A stretch of 39,593 nt of DNA from an uncultured Anaerococcus sp. (lineage in GTDB: Bacteria > Bacillota > Clostridia > Tissierellales > Peptoniphilaceae), in the NCBI GenBank assembly GCA_943914475.1, contig CALUCE010000018.1, forward strand, positions 1-39,593. Direction: 5' to 3'. The notes below the pieces were generated by a model. That model was given only the letters and a program-made list of their open reading frames with translations. It was not told where the DNA came from and ran no database searches. This document shows, in pieces, positions 1-8,160 of the stretch. Numbering within the stretch: position 1 is the stretch's first letter; every line of letters starts with the position of its first letter. The position numbers and the translations under genes are program-made.

Positions 1-826
1 ACTTATAACTTTTGATATTCCTAGCGGAATAAAGTCTTTCAGACGCTACTTTTGCTCTAGCTAGTCTAAATTTCCATTGATTTTCTAAATCTTTATCGTC
101 TATTAAATATTTATAAGATTTTTTTACAGCTAGCTCTTCCGATAGCATACCAGTATCAAATGTTTTTTCATTATTAAACCTGCCATTAATGGCTCCAGTA
201 AATCCAGGTCTATAATAATACAAGCATGAATTTGTAACGACAACATCACCTTTAATTGCAGAAATATATTCTATTACAAACAATTCATCCTCACATATAG
301 AAATTGATTCATTATACCTAATGTTATTATTTTTAATAGTACTAAGATCGAATAATTTACAAAAAGGTAACCCTCTAATACCTCGATAATCATATACAGA
401 AATTAAAGCTTCTTTTTTATTTAATACTTTTATATCATTATTATAGGAATAATTAGAATATTCTGTTGACCACTTACATACAGATAATGAAGAATTTTTA
501 ACATTTCTCACTAAAATTTCTAAGTACTTATCAGATAATACATCATCAGAATCAACAAACGTTATAAACTTACCTCTAGCTCGTTCTATTCCATAATTTC
601 TAGTAGAAGATACTCCTGAGTTGTTTTTATGAAAGGTAATAAAATTATGATATTTTTTAGAGTAATTATCACAAATTTGTGGAGATTCATCAGTGGATCC
701 ATCATTAATAAGTAAAACTTCGAAATCTTTAAATGTCTGACTAGCAATACTTTCTAAACAATCTTTTAAAAATCTTTCACTATTATAAATTGGAACAATG
801 ACACTTACTACAATATTTTTGTTCAA
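1..826 (-). CDS. Family 2 glycosyltransferase, C-terminus beyond window
   Basis: A GT-A fold glycosyltransferase that would transfer a sugar from a nucleotide-sugar donor onto a growing surface polysaccharide at the inner membrane face. About 275 residues are visible without a stop. The protein opens with VSVIVPIYNSERFLKDCL, has the NDGSTDES donor-binding segment near residue 41 and the metal-binding DSDD at about 92-95, all hallmarks of the family. The start is TTG at 826, preceded by GAAAGGG at seven-base spacing; no ATG fits. It begins 24 bases after the stop of the preceding glycosyltransferase, so the two are cotranscribed. Donor and acceptor sugars cannot be told. The 3' end lies off the window. 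Confidence 0.88.
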   Translation of the reverse strand, partial: MNKNIVVSVIVPIYNSERFLKDCLESIASQTFKDFEVLLINDGSTDESPQICDNYSKKYHNFITFHKNNSGVSSTRNYGIERARGKFITFVDSDDVLSDKYLEILVRNVKNSSLSVCKWSTEYSNYSYNNDIKVLNKKEALISVYDYRGIRGLPFCKLFDLSTIKNNNIRYNESISICEDELFVIEYISAIKGDVVVTNSCLYYYRPGFTGAINGRFNNEKTFDTGMLSEELAVKKSYKYLIDDKDLENQWKFRLARAKVASERLYSARNIKSYK

Positions 827-850
827 TTTAATACCCTTTCATCAATTAAT

Positions 851-1840
851 CTATGTTAATGCAATATTAGCAACAAATTTGGCCATACTATAGTTATACG
901 TAATCATATTTTTTATAACAAACGCTTTTAATTTTCCAAAATTAGTATTTAGAATATGGTCAATATGCTTGTTCTGTTTAAAGAGGTTATCAAAATCAAA
1001 TAAGCTTTCTTTTATCTCATTGTATTTAATTTTATTTTTAGAGAATGCAGCTACCAACATGCTCATTAAGCTATAATAAATAACTCTATATTCAAAGTAT
1101 TCTCTCCAATATTCATTATATTCAAAGTATTCTCTCCAATATTCATTCATATCATTCATTACTACTAATAAATTTTTTGACGCAGTAATAAATCTTTCAT
1201 AGTGAGCTATATTTGTGTACGACGAACTCATTGTATCACTACTTACTCTATAGTACATCAACTTATCATTTATGGTTACAACATTTTTGGCGTTCATTAA
1301 AACTTTTATATATGCTTCGTCAAAACATGAAGGAAACATATCCCCGATATTTAGTTTTTCCAATAAATCTCTTTTTACTAGTTTATTCCATGGTTGAGAA
1401 TTTCTTTCTACAAAATCTACATCAACTACACCTTTAAATTCACGAAACCATTTTTCTTTAGTAGATATTTTTTTCGGATAAAATTCGTAGTTACATATTA
1501 CTAGATCTGAGTCGTTTTTTTCAGCGATTTCATACATTTTTTTCAACATATCTTTTCCCATAAAATCGTCAGCATCTAACCATGAAATATACTTCCCTTT
1601 AGCAATACTTAGACCTCTTTTTCTTGTCTCATATAAGCCTTGATTTTCTTGATTTATTATTTTTATATTGTCATATTTTATGTTAAATGACTGTAAAACA
1701 TCTTTAGTTCTATCATTACTACCATCATTTATAACTATTAATTCAAAGTCTTGAAAACTTTGATTTACAATTGAACTTAAACAATTCTCTATATATGGTA
1801 TTCCATTGTATACTGGTACTATCACGCTTATCTCTGGCAT
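851..1840 (-). CDS. Family 2 glycosyltransferase with internal 10-residue duplication
   Basis: Second GT-A glycosyltransferase of the surface-polysaccharide operon, 329 aa. The N-terminus MPEISVIVPVYNGIPYIENC, the NDGSNDRT segment and the DADD metal site at about residues 89-92 are visible. The C-terminal third is Tyr/Phe/Asn-rich and less conserved, as expected for the acceptor half. Residues 232-241 (NEYWREYFEY) are exactly repeated as 242-251, from a perfect 30-bp tandem DNA duplication. The frame stays open. The ATG follows AAAGGAGATGAT. It lies 11 bases after the phosphoglycosyl transferase stop. Sugar specificity is unknown. Confidence 0.88.
   Translation of the reverse strand: MPEISVIVPVYNGIPYIENCLSSIVNQSFQDFELIVINDGSNDRTKDVLQSFNIKYDNIKIINQENQGLYETRKRGLSIAKGKYISWLDADDFMGKDMLKKMYEIAEKNDSDLVICNYEFYPKKISTKEKWFREFKGVVDVDFVERNSQPWNKLVKRDLLEKLNIGDMFPSCFDEAYIKVLMNAKNVVTINDKLMYYRVSSDTMSSSYTNIAHYERFITASKNLLVVMNDMNEYWREYFEYNEYWREYFEYRVIYYSLMSMLVAAFSKNKIKYNEIKESLFDFDNLFKQNKHIDHILNTNFGKLKAFVIKNMITYNYSMAKFVANIALT
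1088..1147. repeat. Perfect 30-bp tandem duplication inside glycosyltransferase gene
   Basis: Two identical 30-bp copies lie head to tail at 1088-1117 and 1118-1147. Because 30 is a multiple of three and the copy boundary coincides with a codon boundary, the protein gains exactly ten residues. Zero divergence between copies implies a recent event, or ongoing slippage or recombination. Confidence 0.97.
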
Positions 1841-1851
1841 ATCATCTCCTT

Positions 1852-2532
1852 TTACCTTGCTCCTTCATGAGAAAAAACTATTTTAATAGTCTCAAATATT
1901 ATTTTAACATCTATCTTAAGATTCATATTCTCAATATAATAAACATCAAATATTATCTTCTCTTCTGGTAAATTTTCATAACCTCCATTAACTTGTGCAA
2001 GTCCAGTTATTCCTGGTTTTACAAGCAATCTCTTATCAAATCCATTTATATAAGATGAGAACTCTTTATAAAAGACTTCCCTCTCTGGTCTAGGGCCTAT
2101 TAATGACATATCTCCCTTAATAACATTGAAAAATTGTGGTATTTCATCTAATCTCGATTTTCTTAAAAAGTTACCAACTTTTGTTACTCTTACATCATCC
2201 TTATCCGCCCACTGAGGCCCATTTTTTTCTGCATCATTTCTCATAGAACGAAATTTATTAATATAAAATTTTTTTCCATTTACCCCTAGTCTCTCTTGTC
2301 TATATATTATGGGGCCAGGTGAATTTATTTTAATAGCAAAAGCTATAAAAATCATTGGAATAAAAAGTATAATAACAGCAATTATGGAAGATATTAAATC
2401 GAATAATCTTTTTATTATAGAGAAAATTATCGATTCCTTGACAATTACATCCTCTTTTACATAATATTTCCCATCTTCAGTTTTAATGATATCTTTTAAT
2501 TTTTCACTATATTCATAATTATTAACTGCCAT
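1852..2532 (-). CDS. Undecaprenyl-phosphate sugar phosphotransferase (monotopic phosphoglycosyl transferase)
   Basis: Bacterial sugar transferase family (WbaP/PglC/EpsL core). It moves a sugar-1-phosphate from a nucleotide sugar to undecaprenyl phosphate, the first membrane step of capsule or exopolysaccharide repeat-unit synthesis. 226 aa: an N-terminal hydrophobic re-entrant segment (about 43-68) is followed by SPGPIIYRQERLG, the basic KFRSM motif, the catalytic Asp-Glu pair in RLDEIPQ (129-130) and SLIGPRPE. It has the short form's size, with no extra N-terminal membrane domain. It is followed at once by two glycosyltransferases and preceded, 13 bases upstream, by a 48-codon ORF. The sugar cannot be predicted from the sequence alone. 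Confidence 0.93.
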   Translation of the reverse strand: MAVNNYEYSEKLKDIIKTEDGKYYVKEDVIVKESIIFSIIKRLFDLISSIIAVIILFIPMIFIAFAIKINSPGPIIYRQERLGVNGKKFYINKFRSMRNDAEKNGPQWADKDDVRVTKVGNFLRKSRLDEIPQFFNVIKGDMSLIGPRPEREVFYKEFSSYINGFDKRLLVKPGITGLAQVNGGYENLPEEKIIFDVYYIENMNLKIDVKIIFETIKIVFSHEGAR

Positions 2533-2545
2533 GTTTATTCCTATA

Positions 2546-2692
2546 TTATTTTATATTTTTAATATTATGTTTATAATTCTGTGAGCCTCTACACATTTCA
2601 ATTAAGTCATATTTTGCGTGCAAATCATTTAAAAGTTCAAGAGCTTTATCAGAACTAATATAGTCTGCTTCTCCAGCCGATAGAAATTTCAT
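2546..2692 (-). CDS. Small ORF (48 aa) leading the glycosyltransferase operon
   Basis: Unrecognised. ATG at 2692 follows AAGGAAGAAAA, a good ribosome binding site, and an extended -10 promoter lies about 70 bases upstream. The 48-residue product starts MKFLSAGEADYISSDKALEL and ends with a Lys/Asn-rich tail; it has one Cys and no membrane segment. The stop is 13 bases before the phosphoglycosyl transferase start. It could be a small regulatory or leader protein of the operon, or the surviving N-terminus of a longer gene. The amino-acid composition looks coding rather than random, but there is no family evidence. Confidence 0.5.
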   Translation of the reverse strand: MKFLSAGEADYISSDKALELLNDLHAKYDLIEMCRGSQNYKHNIKNIK

Positions 2693-2762
2693 TTTTCTTC
2701 CTTTCTTACTATGTTTTTATAACTTATAATAAATATATATCTATAGAAACATCGATTATAAT

Positions 2763-2771
2763 ATTATAGCA
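2763..2771 (-). promoter_or_regulatory. Extended -10 promoter for polysaccharide operon
   Basis: On the minus strand TGC-TATAAT gives a perfect -10 with the TGn extension. The -35 is poor, which is common with extended -10 sites. Transcription would begin near 2756 and read the 48-codon ORF, the sugar transferase and both glycosyltransferases. Confidence 0.55.
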
Positions 2772-2839
2772 CAAAAACCTACACATTTTCCACATATTTT
2801 TAAGAATCTAGGGAATATAAGCTCAATCGTTAAATAAAT

Positions 2840-4348
2840 TTATTTTTTTCTTTTCAGGGTGTTCCTCATCGATTTAATAAACAGAGAAAACTCATCTCTA
2901 TAAAAAATAAAGTTAATAATACCTACTATCAAAGTTGTAGATATGAAAACTATAATAGCATTTAATATCCAATATAGGTAAGATATATTTTCTTTCATTG
3001 GTAGGAATCTTGCTATAAACATAACTAGAGCAGTCTCCACTATTACTAAAAACACTTTTTTGAAGCTTTCTAGTACATTTCTATGAAGGATATGTGTATT
3101 TGTGTGGTAAATAAACTCTATGGTCCTTAGTGACATGGCCACTATGGTACCTATGGCAACTCCCACTATACCGTGTCTTCTGACTAGTATAACTGATAGA
3201 ACTATGTTTACCAAGCACTCTACCCAGGCTCCTATCCTCGTTTGTTTGAAGTGGCCTGCGGCTATAATTATAGAACTATATGGAAGTCTGACTGCCCAGA
3301 TATATTCACTGATAACTAAAAGAGTACCGAAAAGTGGTCTAATATAGTCAGCATCCACAAACTTTTTTGTGTATACAGTTAGGAAAGGAATGATCAGTAC
3401 TATGGTACAGGTAAAAATAATGGTATTCATAGTATGATAAATTACTTCATACATATTAAACTTCCTGTTGAGGTTTTCTCTTTCTCCTCTTGCCATCATA
3501 TCTCCCCAAGAAGCGTCTATACCACTTGATAAAGATAGAACTATATTTTTTACTCCATTAACAACAAGTAAATAAACAGAGTAAACAGATACTTCAGCCA
3601 TGGTTGAGAAAATAGAAAGTACTGTTATATCTGTATTTCCATGGATAACGGCTGCTATATGTTGGGCTAGGCCATCCCATTTTTGTTCTATATTTACTTT
3701 TTCTTCCACATGTTTTAGATGAATATCATAATGACTTTTTACATAGAGATTTTGCAAAATAGGTCTAAGGACAAATACAAAACCTGTGACTAGTTTTATC
3801 ATCTGTATAGAAGCATTTAGCCTTGCGAGAAGAACAACTATAAAGATGTTTATAATATAAAGAACTATTTGGATGATAGATATAATATAGGTTTTTTGGT
3901 CTGCTTGTAAGAAGAGCCTATAGGTCATTCCAAAATAGTATTCTGCAAAGGTTGATATTGATATAATTATTAAAAGTGATATTGTAAAGAAATAATCAAA
4001 GTTGCTGTTTACTATCCTTGGATATACAAAGATTAGCACTACAATATAGCCAACAAAAACCATGGAAATTTTTCTAAAGAAAGATTCAGAAGATTTTAGG
4101 ATACCTTCTATTTGTTTTGCGTCATTTTTTGCTATTGGTTTATATAGAACTGATCGAACTACAGGTCCAAAGCCTGATTCCAAAAGGGCAATATAGGCCA
4201 AAAACTGGGTAATAGAAGATATAAGTCCGTTTACATCTGATCCAAATTGGCCAATGATAATCTTTGGAACTATAAATCCATATATGACTCTGATAAATTG
4301 TAAACCTAAACTAGTTAAAATATTAAATATTGCTTTTTTACTTCTCAT
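2840..4348 (-). CDS. Wzx-type polysaccharide flippase (MOP/MATE superfamily)
   Basis: Integral membrane lipid-linked oligosaccharide flippase of the polysaccharide biosynthesis protein family. It has about 12-14 hydrophobic segments spread over about 502 residues, with the typical opening (LQFIRVIYGFIVPKIIIGQF) and a polar loop rich in Lys/Glu in the middle. It would move the undecaprenyl-linked repeat unit made by the neighbouring transferases across the membrane. An in-frame ATG exists at 4360, but GGAGAT lies six bases before the ATG at 4348, giving MRSKKAIFN, so the shorter start is preferred. It follows the ATP-grasp gene by about 40 bases that hold an 18-bp palindrome. No Wzy polymerase is visible inside the window. 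Confidence 0.87.
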   Translation of the reverse strand: MRSKKAIFNILTSLGLQFIRVIYGFIVPKIIIGQFGSDVNGLISSITQFLAYIALLESGFGPVVRSVLYKPIAKNDAKQIEGILKSSESFFRKISMVFVGYIVVLIFVYPRIVNSNFDYFFTISLLIIISISTFAEYYFGMTYRLFLQADQKTYIISIIQIVLYIINIFIVVLLARLNASIQMIKLVTGFVFVLRPILQNLYVKSHYDIHLKHVEEKVNIEQKWDGLAQHIAAVIHGNTDITVLSIFSTMAEVSVYSVYLLVVNGVKNIVLSLSSGIDASWGDMMARGERENLNRKFNMYEVIYHTMNTIIFTCTIVLIIPFLTVYTKKFVDADYIRPLFGTLLVISEYIWAVRLPYSSIIIAAGHFKQTRIGAWVECLVNIVLSVILVRRHGIVGVAIGTIVAMSLRTIEFIYHTNTHILHRNVLESFKKVFLVIVETALVMFIARFLPMKENISYLYWILNAIIVFISTTLIVGIINFIFYRDEFSLFIKSMRNTLKRKK

Positions 4349-4361
4349 AATTATCTCCATG

Positions 4362-4379
4362 CCAAGAAAATTTTCTTGG
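4362..4379. repeat. 18-bp perfect palindrome between ATP-grasp and flippase genes
   Basis: CCAAGAAAATTTTCTTGG is a perfect palindrome and would form a 6-7 bp hairpin in the intergenic RNA. No U-tract follows on either strand, so it does not look like a normal terminator. It could be a processing or mRNA-stability site, or a protein-binding palindrome. Confidence 0.5.
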
Positions 4380-4390
4380 TCTCTATTCTT

Positions 4391-5248
4391 CTAGTCTGTA
4401 GGTAGCTTCATCTTATCGCCAAGCTTTCTATCCCATTCTTTTGGTTCGAACGGTGCAAAGCCATCGGCTGGATAGAAAGTTAACTCTCCTATCAAGAGTT
4501 CATCTTTTAAGTCATAAAAGTCTACTCTTAAAAAGTACATATCCTTAGATAAGATTTCTGCTATTTCGATCATTTTTTCTAAGTTTTTTGGTTTTGGTTC
4601 ATTTTTGTTTATATCTAGGTTTGGTCTTTTGCAAGGAACAAAATTCCACTCTGTATCAAAGAAGGTCTCTTTTAAGTTAGTTTGTCTGTCTGAACAAACT
4701 AGGATATATTCTGCCTTTCCATTAAAGCAAAAGACCTTATAGTCTTTGACTTCTTTTCCATCAAGGTCTAGGAGTTTTTCTGCCATAATCCTAGGTTTGA
4801 TATTTTTGTAGACCCATTCTCTACCTAAATCATAGTAGTTTATACTTTGATGTTTTTCTAATAATTTTTTTGCTCCTTCAAAATCGAAAGTGGCCTTGTC
4901 CTTACATATGGCTATTCCACCACTGTCATGAACAGTCTTTAAGACAAATTTATCAGGAAGTTTGTCAAAGTCTATATCATCAAAATTATCCCACACACCA
5001 AGACTAGGTATAATATATTTATCATCTACAAAGTTTGATACATAGTTTTTTGACTCATATTTATCGGCCATGGTGCTATATATATCTTTCCTATCGTTAA
5101 GTTTGAGCCATTGGATTTTTTCATTAAATGTTTTTGGATTATCTAAATCTGGCCATTCTTTAAATTTTCTGTAATAAAACAACTTTATAAATGTCCTATC
5201 ACTGAAAATTTTTAATAATTTATACTTCAATATTTCATATCCTTTCAT
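4391..5248 (-). CDS. TupA-like ATP-grasp protein
   Basis: Matches the TupA-like ATP-grasp family seen in surface polysaccharide clusters; the namesake works in teichuronopeptide synthesis in alkaliphilic Bacillus. 285 aa. Visible family signatures are FNEKIQWLKLNDR, the MADKYESKNYV segment, KFVLKTVHDSGG (nucleotide-binding strand-loop), EKLLDLDGKEVKDYKVFCFNG and the C-terminal LRVDFYDL/GELTFYPADGF acidic metal site. ATP-grasp enzymes join a carboxylate to an amine or thiol, so the likely role is adding an amino acid or peptide to the polymer; the substrate is unknown. No clear ribosome site precedes ATG 5248. An in-frame TTG six codons on is preceded by AAAGGAT and may be the real start. Confidence 0.8.
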   Translation of the reverse strand: MKGYEILKYKLLKIFSDRTFIKLFYYRKFKEWPDLDNPKTFNEKIQWLKLNDRKDIYSTMADKYESKNYVSNFVDDKYIIPSLGVWDNFDDIDFDKLPDKFVLKTVHDSGGIAICKDKATFDFEGAKKLLEKHQSINYYDLGREWVYKNIKPRIMAEKLLDLDGKEVKDYKVFCFNGKAEYILVCSDRQTNLKETFFDTEWNFVPCKRPNLDINKNEPKPKNLEKMIEIAEILSKDMYFLRVDFYDLKDELLIGELTFYPADGFAPFEPKEWDRKLGDKMKLPTD

Positions 5249-5253
5249 AAGAA

Positions 5254-5277
5254 AGAGGTTAATTAAATTTAACCTCT
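5254..5277. other. Hairpin between LCP and ATP-grasp genes
   Basis: A nine-base perfect stem (AGAGGTTAA/TTAACCTCT) with a six-base loop fills the 32-base gap between the LCP stop and the ATP-grasp start. On the minus strand TTTCTT follows it and then the ATG, so it may attenuate transcription or set the translation level of the ATP-grasp gene. Confidence 0.5.
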
Positions 5278-5280
5278 CTC

Positions 5281-6702
5281 CTACTTATCTTCACTTAGAG
5301 TTTTTTCTATTTTTTCTGAAACCTCTTTAACACTGTCTTCATTTAAAACATGCATGTAGAGGTTTGATCCTGGCATGGCGTATGATGGTAGTCCCATTTG
5401 ACCTGTACCTTTTACTTCTGTCGTATCAATTTGCCAAGATTTTCCGTAGTCTATTTGTTGGTTGATTAGTTTTATAACCTGATCCCTGGACATGTTGGTA
5501 TCTGTGGAATTTATCATAATATCAAGGAAGCTATTATAGTTTATCAGTATGGATGGTGATAGAGCTTTTTCTATCATGGCTTTTAATACTTTTTCTTGGT
5601 TTCTTCCTCTATCCAAGTCTCCTCTTTCTAGGCTATATCTTTCTCTGGCAAATACCAGAGCTTTTTCTCCGTCTAGGTGGATGTTCCCTGCAGGGAAATC
5701 ATAGGCTCCTCTTGTAAATGCTTGGTCGTTATAAACATCGACTCCGTCCAGTACATCTATAACTTGCATAAAGGTTGAGAAGTTAACCCTAGCATAGTAG
5801 TTTATATCTGTATCAAAGAGATTTTCTATGGTTTTTACTGATGAATCTATACCATAAACTCCTGCGTGGGTTAGTTTGTCTTTTTGTTCATTGCCCCCAC
5901 CTGCTATATTTACATATGAGTCTCTTGGTACTGTGGTAATAAGCATCTTATGAGTTTTTGGGTTTACAGTCAAGATTAGGTTCACATCTGATCTTGAAAC
6001 TCTGGTCAAGGCACCATAGGTATCTATACCACTTATATAAACGTTAAATGATCCATTTTCGTTAACTTTCTTTGAGATATCATCAACATTTACTTCTTCT
6101 GTTACTGAATCTAGGACTCTGGTTTTTTCATCAAAGTCTTCTATCTGGTCATTTACTATAGCCCTATAAGATTCGTTTAGCAATATAACTTCTGCCTTGG
6201 AGTCCATAAGGTCTTGAGCTGCTTGTATATAGGTTTTGCTATCTTCAAGATTTAGGTCTATGTCTCTTTTTTTAGATAGAGCTTTTTCGTACTCTCTAAT
6301 ATTTTTTTCGTCTTGGTCTATAGCGGTTTTTACTAGTTCATCCTTTACATCTTCTATGGTCTTGTAAGGTGAATCCTTTAAAACTACCAGAGACATATTT
6401 ATCTCTTCTGTTTTTTGTTTTTTGTTAATATCGTCGATAGCGTTTACTCCTGAGTATATGTAATAAGATGCAAAGGAATTTATCACTATAGAGAAAACTG
6501 CCAGTACTATAAGTCCAACTAAAGTTCCTGTTTCTGATTTTTTTAGTAGAAAATATAATAAGAGCTCAAACAAAAGTAAAATTACCAGAAAGATAATCCT
6601 GTATTTTGTTGGCAAGATTCCATTCATTACGACCATAGCGCCTAGGACGACGCTTGCTATTATAGAAAGTATAAAAAATATTTTTGCGATTTTTTTAGTC
6701 AT
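5281..6702 (-). CDS. LCP (LytR-CpsA-Psr) family glycopolymer ligase, multi-TM type
   Basis: LCP enzymes attach undecaprenyl-linked glycopolymers to peptidoglycan outside the membrane. 473 aa. Three N-terminal membrane segments (about 5-28, 33-52, 58-82) are followed by an accessory extracellular region (about 95-210) and the catalytic LCP domain (about 215-470) with TVPRDSYVNI, FSTFMQVIDVLDGVDVY, the ALVFARERYSLERGDLDRGR arginine cluster and the NQEKVLKAM segment. This architecture resembles CpsA-type LCP proteins rather than the one-TM type encoded by the nearby second LCP gene. The start is ATG 6702 after GGTGG. It heads the run LCP-ATPgrasp-flippase and lies just downstream of the hairpin-repeat block. 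Confidence 0.92.
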   Translation of the reverse strand: MTKKIAKIFFILSIIASVVLGAMVVMNGILPTKYRIIFLVILLLFELLLYFLLKKSETGTLVGLIVLAVFSIVINSFASYYIYSGVNAIDDINKKQKTEEINMSLVVLKDSPYKTIEDVKDELVKTAIDQDEKNIREYEKALSKKRDIDLNLEDSKTYIQAAQDLMDSKAEVILLNESYRAIVNDQIEDFDEKTRVLDSVTEEVNVDDISKKVNENGSFNVYISGIDTYGALTRVSRSDVNLILTVNPKTHKMLITTVPRDSYVNIAGGGNEQKDKLTHAGVYGIDSSVKTIENLFDTDINYYARVNFSTFMQVIDVLDGVDVYNDQAFTRGAYDFPAGNIHLDGEKALVFARERYSLERGDLDRGRNQEKVLKAMIEKALSPSILINYNSFLDIMINSTDTNMSRDQVIKLINQQIDYGKSWQIDTTEVKGTGQMGLPSYAMPGSNLYMHVLNEDSVKEVSEKIEKTLSEDK

Positions 6703-6769
6703 GTTACCACCATGTTTTGTTAAATTAATTCAGTAAACTTCTTGGATTATTGTATAATATATAGACTTT

Positions 6770-7226
6770 TTTAGCAACCTGTAATTATGTGGATGGCTGC
6801 GTGTGTAGTTATTGTTTAGTGTGAGGTTGTTCTGTGGTTGGTTTTGGGACAAGACTGAAGATCTTGTCCCGGGCAGTGGCGGGGGTTGTTGATAAATTGG
6901 TGAGGTTTTTTGTAATTTAGCTTTCAGGACAAGTCTGAAGATTTTGTTTCTTGCTGAGGTCAAGGGAATGCTATTAAATTTATCGAGATTTTTTCTGTTA
7001 TTGGTTTCAGGACAAGACTAAAGATTTTGTTCTTGGCTACGGTCGAGGGATGCTGATAAATTGGTAAGTCTTTTTAACGTTGCTGGTTTCGGGACAAGAC
7101 TAAAGATCTTGTCCCGGCTACGGCGGTGGAATTGGTGATAATTTTATGGGGATTTTTTCTGTTATCGGTTTGTAATTGTGTGGATGGCTGAGGTCGAGGA
7201 GGTGCTGATAATTTTGTGGAGATTCT
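6770..7226. repeat. Tandem hairpin-repeat array A (about 82-bp period)
   Basis: This 547-base gene-free stretch between the two LCP genes consists mainly of about six degenerate units of about 82 bp. Four carry a 25-base inverted repeat at 6846-6870, 6926-6950, 7009-7033 and 7091-7115 (spacing 80, 83, 82), of type GGGACAAGA-7 nt-TCTTGTCCC. Each is followed by a GC-rich segment like GGCTACGGYNGNGG, then TGATAAATTGGTGAGG and a T-run. The outer units (about 6778 and 7170) carry TGTAATTRTGTGGATGGCTG instead of the hairpin. No credible coding frame: the one open frame here is repeat-derived. The same core recurs in array B at 14.66-15.34 kb. Confidence 0.9.
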
Positions 7227-7254
7227 ATAAAAAAATAGGACCGGATGTCCTATT
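7227..7254 (-). terminator. Rho-independent terminator after one-TM LCP gene
   Basis: On the minus strand an eight-base stem AATAGGAC/GTCCTATT with a five-base loop runs into seven T. The stem overlaps the stop codon of the LCP gene ending at 7250, so the LTA-synthase-like/LCP operon ends here, before repeat array A. Confidence 0.85.
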
Positions 7255-8152
7255 CTTCTAAGTAGTTATATAAAAGTGAATTTCTTAGATCTAATACACT
7301 TTGACTGTCTGGAATAAAGTAGGAAACTCCTTCTATGGTTTCTGGGTATCCGTCTATGGTGTAGGTGGATATATCGGCATCGGAAATATTTTTAAAGGAC
7401 CAGGCGAAGGATGCTAGGGTTGAAAATGGTATATTGGTTTCCATATTTTCACTCATGGCTCCGTAGACTTTTGGTAGTTTAAATATATTTTTAGGTTTTA
7501 GGGCTTGTTTTATAAAGGAGACTACAAAGTCTTGTTGGGTTTTAATCCTTCCTAGGTCTGCATCTCCATAGCCTTTTCTAAATCTTACATACCAAAGGGC
7601 TCTTTCTCCATCAAAGGTGTGTGGACCTGGCTTCATATTCATGGCATCTGCTACTCTTTGGTCAACATCTATTTCTATACCACCTAAGGCATCTACCCCG
7701 TCGACAACTCCTTGGAAAGAAACTTGGAGAAAGTAGTCGAGGTCTATTCCCATAAATTCTCTTAGGGTTTTTAGTGTAAGTGGCATACCTCCGTAAGAAT
7801 GGGCAGAGTTTATCTTGTCTAAATTTCCATTTACATAGACTCTGGTATCTCTTGGTATGGAAACAATCTTGATATCCTTACTTGCCTTATTACACAAAAC
7901 AAGCATAAGAGTATCTGTTCTGGTTCCTGTTTTTTCGCCATTGGAGTCTACTCCTGCAAAAAGGAAAAGTAACTCGTCAGGGTTATTTTGACCAATAACA
8001 TTATTTTCTCCTAGATAAGAATCTTCTACATTGTTCTCATCACTAGTGGAAGATCTTAGCATTCCTGCTACAAGCCTAAGGGCTGTAAAGCCTGTAACTA
8101 TAAGTAGAATAATGATTATTATTTTTAGAAATGTTTTTAGTCTTTTATTCAT
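7250..8152 (-). CDS. LCP (LytR-CpsA-Psr) family glycopolymer ligase, single-TM type
   Basis: Second LCP ligase, 300 aa. One membrane anchor (about 8-30) is followed by an LCP domain with LLFLFAGVDSNGEKTGTRTDTLMLV, SIPRDTRVYVNG, KINSAHSYGG, DYFLQVSFQGVVDGVDALGGIEIDV and the RFRKGYGDADLGRIKTQQDF arginine cluster that binds the pyrophosphate of the lipid-linked substrate. It lacks the C-terminal accessory domain found in some homologues. ATG 8152 follows AGGAGC at six bases. It is eight bases downstream of the small membrane protein gene and ends in a terminator. Two LCP genes within one surface cluster suggest that more than one polymer, or overlapping ligase activity, is involved. Confidence 0.93.
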   Translation of the reverse strand: MNKRLKTFLKIIIIILLIVTGFTALRLVAGMLRSSTSDENNVEDSYLGENNVIGQNNPDELLFLFAGVDSNGEKTGTRTDTLMLVLCNKASKDIKIVSIPRDTRVYVNGNLDKINSAHSYGGMPLTLKTLREFMGIDLDYFLQVSFQGVVDGVDALGGIEIDVDQRVADAMNMKPGPHTFDGERALWYVRFRKGYGDADLGRIKTQQDFVVSFIKQALKPKNIFKLPKVYGAMSENMETNIPFSTLASFAWSFKNISDADISTYTIDGYPETIEGVSYFIPDSQSVLDLRNSLLYNYLEE

Positions 8153-8160
8153 AGAAGCTC

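Noticed and set aside
6730..6963. 77-codon open frame on the minus strand in array A
   Set aside because: It is composed of repeat sequence, has no ribosome site and gives a Pro/Gln/Asn-rich peptide unlike a natural protein.
6770..7226. T-box or other known riboswitch leader for the LCP gene
   Set aside because: No T-box sequence, specifier loop or antiterminator; the elements are tandem and pair better on the strand opposite to the gene.
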